Positions 31,578 through 40,794 are shown, counted from the first letter of the stretch. The stretch is DNA of 64,000 nt from Variovorax sp. PBL-H6 (GCF_901827155.1 NZ_LR594659.1:372001-436000); one strand, 5' to 3'. Translations and numbers: made by a program. The notes: generated from the letters alone by a model not told the origin.

Positions 31578-33182
31578 ATGAAAACTTGGTTCCTGCGGAG
31601 CATGGCGCTACTTGCCCTGGCGGTTCTCGGGGCGTGTGGCGGCGGCGGGGGAGGCGGAGGGGGTGGCTTCTTTCCGGTCACCAGTGTGCCGGGCGCGACC
31701 ACAGTCACGTTGAGCGGCAACGTAACTTTTGATTCGGTGCCCAACACCAACGGCGGGCTGAGCTATGGAGCCATGACTGCCAAGCCGGTCCGGGGTGCGG
31801 TCGTCGAGATCCTCGATGCCAATGGCACTGTGCTGGCCAGCACCGCGGCTGACGGCAACGGCGCTTATTCTGTGTCCGTCCCTGCCAACACGACCGTCAA
31901 CGTACGAGTCAAGGCCCAACTGCTGCAGACGGGTTCCGGCGCAAGCTGGGATGTCACCGTGCGCGACAACACCCAGAGCGAAGCCCTTTATTCGATGGAG
32001 AGCGGGAGTTTCTCCACTGGCGGTGCGGCGGTGACGCGCAACGTCCATGCGCCTTCAGGCTGGAGCGGCTCGAGCTACGACTCGACCCGTGTCGCCGGGC
32101 CTTTCGCCGTGCTCGACACGGTCTACGCGACCCAGGCCAAGGTGCTCTCGGTCGCGCCAAGCACGGTCTTTCCGCCTCTACGCATCTTCTGGAGCGTCAA
32201 CAATGTGCCCGCCTCAGGGAATCCTGCGCTAGGGCAGATCGGGACGACCTTCTTCACCAGTTCGAGCGGGACCGGCGCGGTCCGTGCCATCTATGTGCTG
32301 GGCAAGGAGAACGTCGATACCGATGAGTACGACAGCTCTGTGGTAGCCCACGAATGGGGGCACTACTACCAGTCAGCCTTCAGCCGCGACGATTCGCCTG
32401 GTGGCAGTCATTCCCTCAGTGAACGCTTGGATCGGCGCTTGGCCTTTTCGGAGGGCTGGGGCAATGCCTGGTCAGGCATCGCCCTGGGGCGCAGCAACTA
32501 CACCGATTCGGCCGGCGCCAACCAAGCCTTGGGCTCCAATCTCGATTTGACCACGGGAACGACGTCCAATCCGGGCTGGTTCCGCGAGGCATCGATCCAG
32601 TCTGTTCTCTGGAATCTGAACGGCCAGGTCGGCTTCAAGCCGATTCATGATGCACTCACCGCGCCGTCGTTCAAGAACGGTCTGGCGGTGACCTCCATCC
32701 ATCCGTTTTCCGTGACCTTCAACGTCGTCGCGCCGGGGAGCGCCGCAGCGTTAAATTCATTGCTGGCCAGCCAAAGTATTGCGGTCCCGAACGATCCGTT
32801 TGCGAACAACGAGACCAACGATGGCGGCCTCGGCGCATTCGCTCTCCCCATGTACAAACCGGCAGCGCTTGGGGCCGGCACGCCGGCCTGCGTGACGAGC
32901 GAAGCCGACCCAGCGCGTGCCGGCAACAAGCTGGGCAGCTATGCCTACCTGCGCTTCACTGCCCCGGCCCAGCGCACCTACAGCATCGCCGTTACCGGTG
33001 GACCGGCCGCATCGGATCCGGACTTCGTGGTGTACCAGGGGCGGCGCGCAGGCGAGGGCCTGTCCACCGTCGGCGGTAACGAAACGGGCTCTGTCAGCTT
33101 GGCTGCGGGCGAGGCCATTCTGGTGGTCAACGACTTCAACAACTCGGCGGCGAGCACATGCTTCACCGTCACCATCAACTAG
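31578..33182 (+). CDS. Putative lipoprotein zinc metalloprotease with carboxypeptidase-regulatory-like domain
   Basis: Predicted cell-envelope lipoprotein of unknown substrate. Signal peptide with lipobox VLGAC (Cys20), followed by ten glycines. Residues 45-115 look like a carboxypeptidase regulatory/CNA-B-like beta domain (GAVVEILDANGTVLAST). Residues 250-300 hold a zinc-protease pattern: HEWGH at 258-262 and EGWGN at 292-296, the Glu about 30 residues downstream as in gluzincins. The C-terminal 130 residues resemble a beta-sandwich pre-peptidase-like domain (LRFTAPAQRTYSIAVTGG). It sits between rpsJ and rplC, where no such gene is expected, just after the rpsJ terminator. GGGGAG precedes the ATG. 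Protease activity is inferred from motifs only. Confidence 0.72.
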   Translation: MKTWFLRSMALLALAVLGACGGGGGGGGGGFFPVTSVPGATTVTLSGNVTFDSVPNTNGGLSYGAMTAKPVRGAVVEILDANGTVLASTAADGNGAYSVSVPANTTVNVRVKAQLLQTGSGASWDVTVRDNTQSEALYSMESGSFSTGGAAVTRNVHAPSGWSGSSYDSTRVAGPFAVLDTVYATQAKVLSVAPSTVFPPLRIFWSVNNVPASGNPALGQIGTTFFTSSSGTGAVRAIYVLGKENVDTDEYDSSVVAHEWGHYYQSAFSRDDSPGGSHSLSERLDRRLAFSEGWGNAWSGIALGRSNYTDSAGANQALGSNLDLTTGTTSNPGWFREASIQSVLWNLNGQVGFKPIHDALTAPSFKNGLAVTSIHPFSVTFNVVAPGSAAALNSLLASQSIAVPNDPFANNETNDGGLGAFALPMYKPAALGAGTPACVTSEADPARAGNKLGSYAYLRFTAPAQRTYSIAVTGGPAASDPDFVVYQGRRAGEGLSTVGGNETGSVSLAAGEAILVVNDFNNSAASTCFTVTIN

Positions 33183-33192
33183 GAGCACAGCC

Positions 33193-33708
33193 ATGCTTGC
33201 ACCTCGCAGCCTCCCAGCCATCGCCATGGCAGCGCTGGTCATGGGCCTGTCCTTGCAGGCTTGTGCGCAAAACGCGAAGCCCGGGCATGCTGCTTCGGCA
33301 GGAATGACCGCAGCACCCGTGAAACCCGGCGGCTCGGGTATCGGCGTTCAGTATCGTATTGACGGCACGCCGCAGCCCGGCAGTCCGGTTCCAGTCGTGC
33401 TGAATTTCGACGGCGTCAGCGATCCCGCGGGCGGCACTGTCAAGCTCGCGGCAGACGGGGGCTTGGCCATCGCCGGCTCGGCAGGGCCGCACACGCTGCC
33501 GGCCGGCCAAGCATCGGCATTGACCGTTCAGGTTGTTCCTGACGCCGGTGGCACCGGCTATCTCCACGTGTTCACGACCCAAAATGGCGCGACCAGTGCG
33601 ACCTCCATCGCCGTCCAGGTAGGCAAGGCGCCTTCCGCCATGCCCGCTAGCAGCGGACTGAAGCAAGCGCCCGATGGGGACAAGATCATCTCCATGCCGG
33701 TCAAGTGA
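33193..33708 (+). CDS. Small lipoprotein-like exported protein, unknown function
   Basis: 171 residues, starting 10 bases after the metalloprotease stop with AGGAG directly between them, so the two are translated from one message. A signal sequence ends in a lipobox-like LQAC (Cys24). The mature part is Gly/Ala/Pro-rich with beta-strand character (VPVVLNFDGVSDPAGGTVKL, LTVQVVPDAGGTGYLHVFTT) and no recognised domain. It may be a partner or substrate-binding companion of the upstream lipoprotein; this is inference from coupling only. Confidence 0.7.
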   Translation: MLAPRSLPAIAMAALVMGLSLQACAQNAKPGHAASAGMTAAPVKPGGSGIGVQYRIDGTPQPGSPVPVVLNFDGVSDPAGGTVKLAADGGLAIAGSAGPHTLPAGQASALTVQVVPDAGGTGYLHVFTTQNGATSATSIAVQVGKAPSAMPASSGLKQAPDGDKIISMPVK

Positions 33709-33735
33709 GCCCGACTGGCAGTGAAGGCCGTCTAC

Positions 33736-33765
33736 TTGCGCTTCGAAAGCCTCGGGAGCTATAAT
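33736..33765 (+). promoter_or_regulatory. Predicted promoter of the rplC-rpsQ operon
   Basis: TTGCGC (33736-33741), an 18-base spacer and a perfect TATAAT (33760-33765). The transcript would start near 33772, giving about 120 bases of leader before rplC. It supplies expression for the S10 cluster, which is cut off from the str operon by the terminator at 31471-31508. Confidence 0.7.
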
Positions 33766-33772
33766 CTTTGGC

Positions 33773-33812
33773 TCTGCCCAATTTGCGCACGCTAGGCGCT
33801 ACTTGGGGCAGA
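33773..33812 (+). promoter_or_regulatory. Structured 5' leader hairpin upstream of rplC
   Basis: The first 40 bases of the predicted leader form a hairpin: TCTGCCC (33773-33779) pairs with GGGCAGA (33806-33812), and an internal GCGC-GCGC pair closes an upper loop. A second weaker hairpin lies around 33842-33868 (GCCA with TGGC). Escherichia coli controls this operon through an L4-binding leader; this may be a functional counterpart, but no similarity is claimed. Confidence 0.4.
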
Positions 33813-33890
33813 CCTTTATCAACCTTCTTCCGCATACCAAACGCTGTCGCCAATTGAAGTGGCAGCGGCGGGAGTCTTGGAGAAAAAACC

Positions 33891-34562
33891 ATGAGTCTGA
33901 GCAACTCCCTCGGGTTGCTGGGCCGCAAGGTGGGGATGATGCGTCTCTTCACCGATGATGGGGACGCTGTTCCCGTCACGGTGGTGGATGTGTCCAACAA
34001 CCGCGTGACCCAGATCAAAACCCAAGAGACCGACGGCTACGTCGCGCTGCAGGTGACGTTTGGCTCGCGCAAGGCGTCGCGCGTTACCAAGCCCGAAGCA
34101 GGTCATCTCGCCAAGGCCGGCGTCGAAGCGGGCGAAATCATCCAGGAATTCCGCCTCACCCCCGATGCGGCTGCCCAGCACAAAGCTGGCGGCGCGATCG
34201 CCGTGGGCAGCGTATTCGCAGTGGGCCAGAAGGTCGACGTGCAGGGCACCTCCATCGGCAAAGGCTACGCCGGCACAATCAAGCGCCACAACATGTCCTC
34301 GCAGCGCGCCTCGCACGGCAACAGCCGTTCGCACAACGTGCCGGGCTCCATCGGCATGGCGCAGGACCCCGGCCGGGTTTTCCCGGGCAAGCGCATGACG
34401 GGTCATCTCGGCGACGTTACCGTGACGACCCAAAACCTCGATGTGATCCGTATCGATGAAGCGCGTCAGCTGCTTCTGATCAGGGGCGCGATTCCGGGTG
34501 CGAAGGGTGGCTTCGTGACCATTCGCCCAGCCGTCAAGGCCAAGACCGCGCCGGCGGCCTAA
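33891..34562 (+). CDS. rplC: 50S ribosomal protein L3
   Basis: Early assembly protein of the large subunit, near the peptidyl transferase centre. The 223-residue protein begins [19 protein letters not shown] and has the conserved loop [20 protein letters not shown] containing the glutamine that is methylated in other bacteria. First gene of the separate [40 protein letters not shown] operon, with its own promoter at 33736-33765. Confidence 0.97.
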   Translation: MSLSNSLGLLGRKVGMMRLFTDDGDAVPVTVVDVSNNRVTQIKTQETDGYVALQVTFGSRKASRVTKPEAGHLAKAGVEAGEIIQEFRLTPDAAAQHKAGGAIAVGSVFAVGQKVDVQGTSIGKGYAGTIKRHNMSSQRASHGNSRSHNVPGSIGMAQDPGRVFPGKRMTGHLGDVTVTTQNLDVIRIDEARQLLLIRGAIPGAKGGFVTIRPAVKAKTAPAA

Positions 34563-34574
34563 GGAGCAAAAGCA

Positions 34575-35195
34575 ATGCAACTCGAACTCCTGAACGAACA
34601 AGGTCAAGCCGCGTCCAAGTACGACGCGCCGGAGACTGTGTTCGGCCGTGACTACAACGAAGACCTGGTGCACCAGGTGGTGGTCGCCTACCAAGCCAAT
34701 GCTCGCCAGGGCACGCGTGCCCAGAAGGACCGCGAGCAGGTCAAGCATTCCACCAAGAAGCCATTCAAACAAAAGGGAACGGGCCGCGCCCGTGCCGGTA
34801 TGACTTCCTCGCCGCTGTGGCGTGGGGGTGGCCGCATCTTCCCGAACATGCCTGACGAGAACTTCTCACAGAAGATCAACAAAAAGATGTATCGCGCCGG
34901 CATGGCGTCCATTTTTTCGCAGCTTGCACGCGAAGGCCGGGTGGCGGTGGTCGAATCGATCAAGGTCGATTCCCCCAAGACCAAGGCGCTGGCTGCCAAG
35001 TTCAAGGCGATGAATCTCGAGTCCGTGCTCGTGATCGCCGAGGAAGTCGACGAGAACCTTTACTTGGCTTCTCGCAACCTGATGAACGTGCTCGTGGTCG
35101 AGCCGCGTTACGCCGACCCGGTGTCGCTGGTTCACTACAAGAAGGTGCTGGTCACCAAGGGTGCCGTCGACAAGCTCAAGGAGATGTTCGCATGA
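34575..35195 (+). CDS. rplD: 50S ribosomal protein L4
   Basis: Large-subunit protein lining the exit tunnel; in Escherichia coli it also represses the S10 operon. The 206-residue product has [25 protein letters not shown], the conserved tunnel loop. It follows rplC by 12 bases and overlaps rplW by four (ATGA). Confidence 0.97.
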   Translation: MQLELLNEQGQAASKYDAPETVFGRDYNEDLVHQVVVAYQANARQGTRAQKDREQVKHSTKKPFKQKGTGRARAGMTSSPLWRGGGRIFPNMPDENFSQKINKKMYRAGMASIFSQLAREGRVAVVESIKVDSPKTKALAAKFKAMNLESVLVIAEEVDENLYLASRNLMNVLVVEPRYADPVSLVHYKKVLVTKGAVDKLKEMFA

Positions 35196-35527
35196 GCCGC
35201 ATGAATCCTACGCCTCAGCAGCGTCAGTTCGACGAAGGTCGTCTGATGAACGTGCTGGTCGCACCGATCGTGTCCGAAAAGGCCACGATGGTCGGGGAGA
35301 AGTCGAATGCAGTTACTTTCAAGGTGTTGCAGGACGCCACCAAGCCCGAGATCAAGGCGGCCGTCGAACTGATGTTCAAGGTCGAAGTGAAAGGCGTGTC
35401 CGTGCTCAACACCAAGGGCAAGAGCAAGCGCTTTGGCAAGTCGGTCGGCCGCCGCGACAACGTTCGCAAGGCCTACGTCACGCTCAAGGCCGGTCAAGAG
35501 CTCAATCTGGTCGGGGAGGGCGCTTAA
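35192..35527 (+). CDS. rplW: 50S ribosomal protein L23
   Basis: Protein at the exit of the ribosomal tunnel, docking site for trigger factor and SRP. The 111-residue product has [17 protein letters not shown] and KTKRFGK-like [20 protein letters not shown]. The N terminus carries about 12 extra residues ([13 protein letters not shown]). Translationally coupled to rplD. Confidence 0.96.
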   Translation: MSRMNPTPQQRQFDEGRLMNVLVAPIVSEKATMVGEKSNAVTFKVLQDATKPEIKAAVELMFKVEVKGVSVLNTKGKSKRFGKSVGRRDNVRKAYVTLKAGQELNLVGEGA

Positions 35528-35529
35528 TT

Positions 35530-36354
35530 ATGGCTGTCATCAAGATGAAACCGACTTCGCCGGGCCAGCGTGGCGCGGTGAAGGTCTCGCGGGACCACCT
35601 GTACAAGGGTGCGCCGCACGCTGCCCTTCTGGAGCCCCAGTTCCAAAAGGCCGGCCGCAACAACAACGGCCACATCACGACCCGTCACAAGGGCGGCGGC
35701 CACAAGCACCACTATCGTGTCGTGGACTTCGTGCGCAACAAGGACGGTATTCCGGCCAAGGTCGAACGCATCGAGTACGACCCGAATCGCACCGCCCACA
35801 TCGCGCTCGTCTGCTACGCCGACGGCGAGCGCCGCTACATCATCGCTCCGCGCGGCTTGGAAGCCGGCGCAACGCTGCTGAGTGGTGCCGAAGCGCCGAT
35901 CCGCGCCGGCAACACATTGCCTATCCGCAACATCCCCGTGGGTTCGACGATCCATTGCATCGAGCTGCAGCCTGGCAAGGGCGCGCAGATCGCCCGCTCG
36001 GCTGGTACCTCGGCCACGCTGCTGGCCCGCGAAGGCGTCTACGCCCAGGTCCGCATGCGTTCGGGCGAAGTGCGCCGCGTACACGTCGAGTGCCGCGCGA
36101 CCATCGGTGAAGTCGCCAATGAAGAGCACAGCCTGCGCCAGCTTGGCAAGGCCGGTGTGAAGCGCTGGATGGGTATTCGCCCGACCGTTCGCGGCGTGGT
36201 GATGAACCCGGTCGACCACCCGCACGGTGGCGGCGAAGGCAAGACTGGCGAAGGCCGCCATCCTGTCGATCCGTGGGGCAATCTCACCAAGGGTTATCGC
36301 ACCCGCAACAACAAGCGCACGCAGGTCTTCATCGTGTCGCGTCGCAAGAAGTAA
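35530..36354 (+). CDS. rplB: 50S ribosomal protein L2
   Basis: Large-subunit protein needed for subunit joining and peptidyl transfer. The 274-residue protein starts [15 protein letters not shown] and has [19 protein letters not shown] and the conserved C-terminal [20 protein letters not shown] with the essential His. It begins two bases after the rplW stop. Confidence 0.98.
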   Translation: MAVIKMKPTSPGQRGAVKVSRDHLYKGAPHAALLEPQFQKAGRNNNGHITTRHKGGGHKHHYRVVDFVRNKDGIPAKVERIEYDPNRTAHIALVCYADGERRYIIAPRGLEAGATLLSGAEAPIRAGNTLPIRNIPVGSTIHCIELQPGKGAQIARSAGTSATLLAREGVYAQVRMRSGEVRRVHVECRATIGEVANEEHSLRQLGKAGVKRWMGIRPTVRGVVMNPVDHPHGGGEGKTGEGRHPVDPWGNLTKGYRTRNNKRTQVFIVSRRKK

Positions 36355-36365
36355 GGGACAGCACA

Positions 36366-36644
36366 ATGACTCGCTCTCTCAAGAAAGGTCCCTTCGTCGA
36401 CCATCACCTGGTGGCCAAGGCCGACAAGGCTGTGACGAACAAGGACAAGAAGCCGATCAAGACATGGTCGCGCCGCTCGATGGTTCTGCCGGAGTTCATC
36501 GGCCTGACCATCGCCGTGCACAACGGCAAGCAGCACGTGCCTGTCTACATCACCGACCAGATGGTCGGGCACAAGCTCGGCGAATTTGCGCTCACGCGTA
36601 CGTTCAAGGGGCATCCCGCGGACAAGAAAGTCCAGAAGAAGTAA
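36366..36644 (+). CDS. rpsS: 30S ribosomal protein S19
   Basis: Head protein of the 30S subunit, partner of S13. The 92-residue product reads [18 protein letters not shown] at the start and has [31 protein letters not shown]. It lies 11 bases after rplB, in normal S10-operon order. Confidence 0.98.
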   Translation: MTRSLKKGPFVDHHLVAKADKAVTNKDKKPIKTWSRRSMVLPEFIGLTIAVHNGKQHVPVYITDQMVGHKLGEFALTRTFKGHPADKKVQKK

Positions 36645-36653
36645 GGAACGACC

Positions 36654-36986
36654 ATGTCTGAAACACGTGCAGTCCTCCGCGGCGTCCGCCTTTCGGTCGA
36701 CAAAGGCCGGCTGGTCGCCGATCTGATCCGCGGCAAGAAGGTCGATCAGGCGCTCAACATTCTGCAGTTCACGCAGAAGAAGGCCGCTGTGATTGTGAAG
36801 AAGGTGCTCGAGTCGGCGATCGCCAATGCCGAGCACAACGACGGTGCCGACATCGACGAGTTGAAGGTCAAGACCATCTACGTCGAGCAGGGCGCCACGC
36901 TCAAGCGCTTCACCGCGCGCGCCAAGGGCCGCGGCAACCGCATCAGCAAGCCCACGTGCCACGTGTACGTGACGGTGGGCAACTAA
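36654..36986 (+). CDS. rplV: 50S ribosomal protein L22
   Basis: Tunnel-wall protein that contacts all six 23S rRNA domains. The 110-residue product has [20 protein letters not shown] and the beta-hairpin region [20 protein letters not shown], a known site of macrolide-resistance changes that looks unaltered here. AAGGAACG precedes the ATG. Confidence 0.97.
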   Translation: MSETRAVLRGVRLSVDKGRLVADLIRGKKVDQALNILQFTQKKAAVIVKKVLESAIANAEHNDGADIDELKVKTIYVEQGATLKRFTARAKGRGNRISKPTCHVYVTVGN

Positions 36987-37001
36987 CAGGCTGGAACACA
37001 T

Positions 37002-37916
37002 ATGGGACAGAAAATCCACCCGACCGGCTTCCGCCTTGCGGTCAGCCGTAACTGGTCCAGCCGCTGGTACGCAAGCAACCGCGACTTCGCGGGCATGCTG
37101 GCCGAAGACATCAAGGTCCGCGAGTACCTGAAGAAGAAGCTCAAGAACGCCTCCGTGTCGCGCGTCATGATCGAGAGGCCTGCCAAGAACGCCCGCATCA
37201 CGATCTACTCGGCACGTCCGGGCGTCGTGATCGGCAAGAAGGGCGAGGACATCGAGAACCTGAAGCGCGAGCTCGGCAAGCAACTGGGCGTCCCAGTTGC
37301 CGTGAACATCGAAGAAGTGCGCAAGCCGGAGATCGATGCACAGCTGATCGCCGACAGCATCACGCAGCAGCTCGAAAAGCGGATCATGTTCCGCCGCGCC
37401 ATGAAGCGCGCCATGCAGAACGCCATGCGTCTGGGCGCCCAGGGCATCAAGATCATGTCGGCCGGCCGCCTGAACGGCATCGAAATAGCCCGCACCGAGT
37501 GGTACCGCGAGGGCCGCGTGCCGCTGCACACGCTGCGCGCCGACATCGATTACGGCACCTCGGAAGCCAAGACCACCTACGGCGTCATTGGGGTCAAGGT
37601 CTGGGTCTACAAGGGTGACACGCTGGGACGCAACGACCTGCCCGCCGTCGAGACCCCGCGTCCCGAAGAAGAGCGCCGCCCGCGTGGCCCTCGGCGCGAT
37701 GGCCGTCCAGGCGGCGACCGCCCGGGGTCGGATCGTCGCGGCGGCCCTCGTGCCGGTGCCCGCGGCCCGATCGGCGGCAACGTCGCCCCGGCCGACGGCA
37801 GCGACAAGCCCGCAGAAGCGACCGGCGCACAGCCGGGTGCAGACTCGAAACCCGCCGTTAAGCGCGTCCGCAAAGCCGCGCCCGCTGCAGCAGCGGACGG
37901 TGCCAAGAACGAGTGA
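37002..37916 (+). CDS. rpsC: 30S ribosomal protein S3 with long C-terminal extension
   Basis: Shoulder/head protein with an RNA-binding KH domain. The first 215 residues match S3 ([62 protein letters not shown]). The protein is 304 residues, about 70 more than the Escherichia coli protein. The extra part is Arg/Gly/Pro-rich ([18 protein letters not shown]) and then Ala/Lys-rich, probably disordered. Such tails are known from related betaproteobacteria. Confidence 0.96.
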   Translation: MGQKIHPTGFRLAVSRNWSSRWYASNRDFAGMLAEDIKVREYLKKKLKNASVSRVMIERPAKNARITIYSARPGVVIGKKGEDIENLKRELGKQLGVPVAVNIEEVRKPEIDAQLIADSITQQLEKRIMFRRAMKRAMQNAMRLGAQGIKIMSAGRLNGIEIARTEWYREGRVPLHTLRADIDYGTSEAKTTYGVIGVKVWVYKGDTLGRNDLPAVETPRPEEERRPRGPRRDGRPGGDRPGSDRRGGPRAGARGPIGGNVAPADGSDKPAEATGAQPGADSKPAVKRVRKAAPAAAADGAKNE

Positions 37917-37944
37917 TCGTTCTTAGAACTACGGAGTAAGAAAA

Positions 37945-38361
37945 ATGCTGCAACCTGCACGCAGAAAGTTCCGCAAGGAACAAAAGGGCCGCAACACCGG
38001 CATCGCGACCCGCGGCAACGCGGTGTCCTTCGGTGACTTCGGCCTCAAGTCGATCGACCGTGGCCGCCTGACGGCACGCCAGATCGAAGCCGCTCGTCGC
38101 GCGATTTCGCGCCATGTGAAGCGGGGTGGCCGCATCTGGATCCGCGTGTTTCCCGACAAGCCAATCTCTACCAAGCCCGCCGAAGTGCGGATGGGAAATG
38201 GCAAGGGCAACCCCGAGTACTACGTGGCCGAAATTCAGCCCGGCAAGGTGATTTACGAGATCGTCGGCGTGCCCGAAGAACTCGCCCGCGAAGCGTTCCG
38301 ACTGGCTGCCGCCAAGCTGCCGCTGCGCACCACCTTCGTCGCGCGCCAGCTCGGCGCCTGA
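37945..38361 (+). CDS. rplP: 50S ribosomal protein L16
   Basis: Late-assembly large-subunit protein that organises the A site. The 138-residue product starts [17 protein letters not shown] and has [28 protein letters not shown] and [14 protein letters not shown], containing the arginine hydroxylated in some bacteria. It lies 28 bases after rpsC. Confidence 0.98.
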   Translation: MLQPARRKFRKEQKGRNTGIATRGNAVSFGDFGLKSIDRGRLTARQIEAARRAISRHVKRGGRIWIRVFPDKPISTKPAEVRMGNGKGNPEYYVAEIQPGKVIYEIVGVPEELAREAFRLAAAKLPLRTTFVARQLGA

Positions 38362-38376
38362 TCGAGGAGAACACTG

Positions 38377-38622
38377 ATGGCAACACGTAAGAAGAAGGAC
38401 ACGGCGGCTTCGGCCAAGGTGTCGAAGGCCGCAGCGTTGCGCGACAAGGACGTCGCCGCGCTGCAGACCGAGATCAAGGATCTGCAGAAGGCTCATTTCG
38501 GCCTGCGCATGCAGAAGGCTACTCAACAGCTGTCGAACACGGCCACGCTGCGCGTCACACGTCGCGACATCGCCCGTGCCAAGACCATTCTTGCGCAGAA
38601 GCAGCAAGAATCCGCCAAGTAA
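38377..38622 (+). CDS. rpmC: 50S ribosomal protein L29, N-terminally extended
   Basis: Small helical protein at the tunnel exit. The 81-residue product is longer than the usual 63-65. The first 18 residues ([18 protein letters not shown]) are an extra basic leader before the canonical [42 protein letters not shown] precedes the ATG. Codon content and spacing to rplP support this start rather than an internal one. Confidence 0.93.
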   Translation: MATRKKKDTAASAKVSKAAALRDKDVAALQTEIKDLQKAHFGLRMQKATQQLSNTATLRVTRRDIARAKTILAQKQQESAK

Positions 38623-38631
38623 GGAGTGACC

Positions 38632-38901
38632 ATGACGGAAGCTAAAAAATCCCTCAAGCGCACCCTGATCGGCAAGGTGGTCAGCGACAAGCGTGAAAAG
38701 ACCGTGACGGTGCTCGTCGAGCGCCGTGTTAAGCACCCGATCTACGACAAGATCGTGATGCGCTCGAGCAAGTACCACGCCCATGATGAAAAAGGCGAGT
38801 ACAAGATGGGCGACCTGATCGAGATCACCGAGAGTCGGCCGATCTCCAAGTCCAAGAACTGGGTGGTGACCCGCTTGGTCGAGAAGGCTGTCCTGGTCTG
38901 A
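38632..38901 (+). CDS. rpsQ: 30S ribosomal protein S17
   Basis: OB-fold protein of the 30S body. The 89-residue product has [51 protein letters not shown], the family core. The ATG at 38632 is well spaced from AAGGAG. Last gene of the operon: a terminator follows and the spc genes (rplN onwards) are not adjacent. Confidence 0.97.
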   Translation: MTEAKKSLKRTLIGKVVSDKREKTVTVLVERRVKHPIYDKIVMRSSKYHAHDEKGEYKMGDLIEITESRPISKSKNWVVTRLVEKAVLV

Positions 38902-38930
38902 TCGCAGCGGCAACGCAGTCAAAGCAAAAG

Positions 38931-38960
38931 CGGCCCACAATGTGGGCCGTTTTTCTTTTT
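38931..38960 (+). terminator. Intrinsic terminator after rpsQ
   Basis: Palindromic stem (CGGCCCACA at 38931-38939 with TGTGGGCCG at 38941-38949) followed by TTTTTCTTTTT (38950-38960). It closes the S10 cluster 29 bases after the rpsQ stop. Because the peroxiredoxin ATG is only 15 bases beyond, that gene either has its own promoter overlapping here or depends on read-through. Confidence 0.9.
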
Positions 38961-38974
38961 CAGGAGCACACTCC

Positions 38975-39481
38975 ATGATCCAAGTCGGTGACACCCTTCC
39001 ATCCGCCACCCTGCAGGAATATTCCGAGGTCGAAGGCGAAGGCTGCAGCATCGGGCCGAACCCGGTCGACGTGAGCAAGGCCGTAGCCGGCAAGACGATC
39101 GCGATTTTCGGTTTGCCCGGCGCATTTACGCCGACCTGCTCTGCCAAGCACGTGCCAGGTTACGTGCAAAACCATGAGGCACTCAAGGCCGCAGGGGTGG
39201 ACGAGATTTGGTGCGTGAGCGTCAACGACGCTTTCGTAATGGGCGCCTGGGCGCGCGACCAGAAGACCGGCACCAAGGTGCGTATGCTGGCCGACGGCAG
39301 TGGCGCGTTTGCGAACGCGACCGGACTCACGCTGGACCTGACGGCGCGAGGCATGGGGGTGCGCAGCAACCGCTATTCGATGCTGGTGAAAAATGGCAAG
39401 ATCGCCTCGCTCAACGTCGAGGCGCCAGGCAAGTTCGAGGTCAGTGACGCCGAGACGCTGCTCAAGCAGGCGCGCGGCTGA
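38975..39481 (+). CDS. Peroxiredoxin (Prx5/AhpE-like, atypical 2-Cys)
   Basis: Thiol peroxidase that reduces hydroperoxides. The 168-residue protein has the peroxidatic Cys55 in GAFTPTCSAKHVPGY, Cys80 in EIWCVSVND, and Arg in MGVRSNRYSML. This matches the Prx5 subgroup that uses glutathione or glutaredoxin. CAGGAG precedes the ATG at 38975, which sits directly behind the S10-operon terminator. Confidence 0.92.
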   Translation: MIQVGDTLPSATLQEYSEVEGEGCSIGPNPVDVSKAVAGKTIAIFGLPGAFTPTCSAKHVPGYVQNHEALKAAGVDEIWCVSVNDAFVMGAWARDQKTGTKVRMLADGSGAFANATGLTLDLTARGMGVRSNRYSMLVKNGKIASLNVEAPGKFEVSDAETLLKQARG

Positions 39482-39493
39482 GCGCTCACGTGC

Positions 39494-40084
39494 TTAGAGC
39501 TCTGCCTTGAGATAGTGCGCCCCGGCAATGGGGTTGTGATAGTAGGGCGGGACCTCCACGAAGCCGAGGTCTTCGTAGAGCTCGCGGGCCGATTCCATGT
39601 CGTCCAGGGTGTCCAGCAGCACGCACGCGTAGCCAGCGCCGCGTGCCGCGTCCAGGATCGCCTCGGCCATCTGGCGGCCGAGCCCGAGGCCGCGAAACGC
39701 CGGGCGCACATAAAGCCGTTTCATCTCGGCGGCGTTCGGATAGTCGGCCGTGTCCAGTGGGCGCAGCGCGCAGCAGCCGGCCACGTAGGCCATACCGCCG
39801 TGCGCGCGACGCATCATGGGTGCATCGATCTGCGAGGAGGACGCGCCGCTGCCTTCAACGTCGACCAAGGCCAGCAGCAGCGCGCCGCGCGGCTCGGCGT
39901 AGTCCCCGGGCAGCGTGGCCAGCTCCTCGTCGAAATTCTGAAAGCACAGGTCAATCTCCAGCGAGGCCGCGTAATCCCTGAAGATCGCCTGCGTGGCTTC
40001 GATCTCGTGCGGCGCGTCCGGCGTTACCAGGACGATGTCGGGCGTGCCTTCCAGAGGTAGCGGTCGGGAGATGGAATAGCTCAT
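39494..40084 (-). CDS. GNAT family N-acetyltransferase
   Basis: Predicted acetyltransferase. The 196-residue protein has the acetyl-CoA-binding motif A, LYVRPAFRGLGLGRQMAEAIL, followed by VLLDTLDDMESARELYEDLGF. An N-terminal part (residues 1-75) precedes the typical fold start. I chose the ATG at 40084, which overlaps the stop of the upstream cytochrome b gene (ATGA). Substrate unknown. Confidence 0.88.
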   Translation of the reverse strand: MSYSISRPLPLEGTPDIVLVTPDAPHEIEATQAIFRDYAASLEIDLCFQNFDEELATLPGDYAEPRGALLLALVDVEGSGASSSQIDAPMMRRAHGGMAYVAGCCALRPLDTADYPNAAEMKRLYVRPAFRGLGLGRQMAEAILDAARGAGYACVLLDTLDDMESARELYEDLGFVEVPPYYHNPIAGAHYLKAEL

Positions 40085-40794
40085 GCTCGGAGCGAAGCAA
40101 TCCATGTCGCGAACGCTGCGCATGCCACGAAAACCATCAAGGCCAGCAACCGGGACGCGATGTCGTCCCGGCTGGGCGCTGGGCTGCTGTCCGGGACCGG
40201 TTTGTCGCCGAAGATCATCGGCCTTACCAACGGATGACGCTTGATCGCCACATAGAAGAGCACTGCCAGCACGTGCAGGCTCACCAACGCAATCGCGAGC
40301 CACTTGCCGAACGTGGTGTGCCAGGCGGTGGCCAAGCTGACCGTCGCGCCCGAAACGAAACGCGTGAGCGGCCCCGAGGCCATGATCTCGTCGTCAGCGA
40401 TCAAACCGCTCGCCACCTGCAGTGCCAGGATCGCCAACAGCGCGAAAACCGAGAGCGCGCCGAGCGGCGTGTGCCCGATGAGGTGGTCCGGATGCGCACG
40501 TCCGCGCAGATAGTTCAGGATCGAGCGAGGCGAATAGGCGAAGGCGGCGAAGCGCGACCATCGCCCGCCGATGAAGCCCCAGACCACACGAAACAGCAAC
40601 AGCGAAAGCACCGCGTAGCCCACCCGGAAGTGCCACTCCATGGCCCCGCCGAAGCCGGTGGCGAGCTGTCCGGTCACCGCCCCCGCAAGGGCCCAGTGAA
40701 ACACGCGTGTTGGCAGGTCCCACACGCGGGTGTGGGTCACGCTGACTTCGTCCAGGCTCGCGGAGCGCGAAGAGGACTCAAGGGCGGGCGGCAT
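40081..40794 (-). CDS. Cytochrome b561-like membrane protein
   Basis: Diheme membrane cytochrome expected to pass electrons from quinol. The 237-residue protein has four membrane helices with candidate haem-ligand His in RVFHWALA, EWHFRVGYA, AWHTTFGKW and SLHVLAVLFY. Residues 1-20 are a soluble lead. It diverges from the cytochrome c' gene across 154 bases, an arrangement often seen when the cytochrome c is the electron acceptor or partner. It overlaps the acetyltransferase gene by four bases. Confidence 0.9.
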   Translation of the reverse strand: MPPALESSSRSASLDEVSVTHTRVWDLPTRVFHWALAGAVTGQLATGFGGAMEWHFRVGYAVLSLLLFRVVWGFIGGRWSRFAAFAYSPRSILNYLRGRAHPDHLIGHTPLGALSVFALLAILALQVASGLIADDEIMASGPLTRFVSGATVSLATAWHTTFGKWLAIALVSLHVLAVLFYVAIKRHPLVRPMIFGDKPVPDSSPAPSRDDIASRLLALMVFVACAAFATWIASLRA

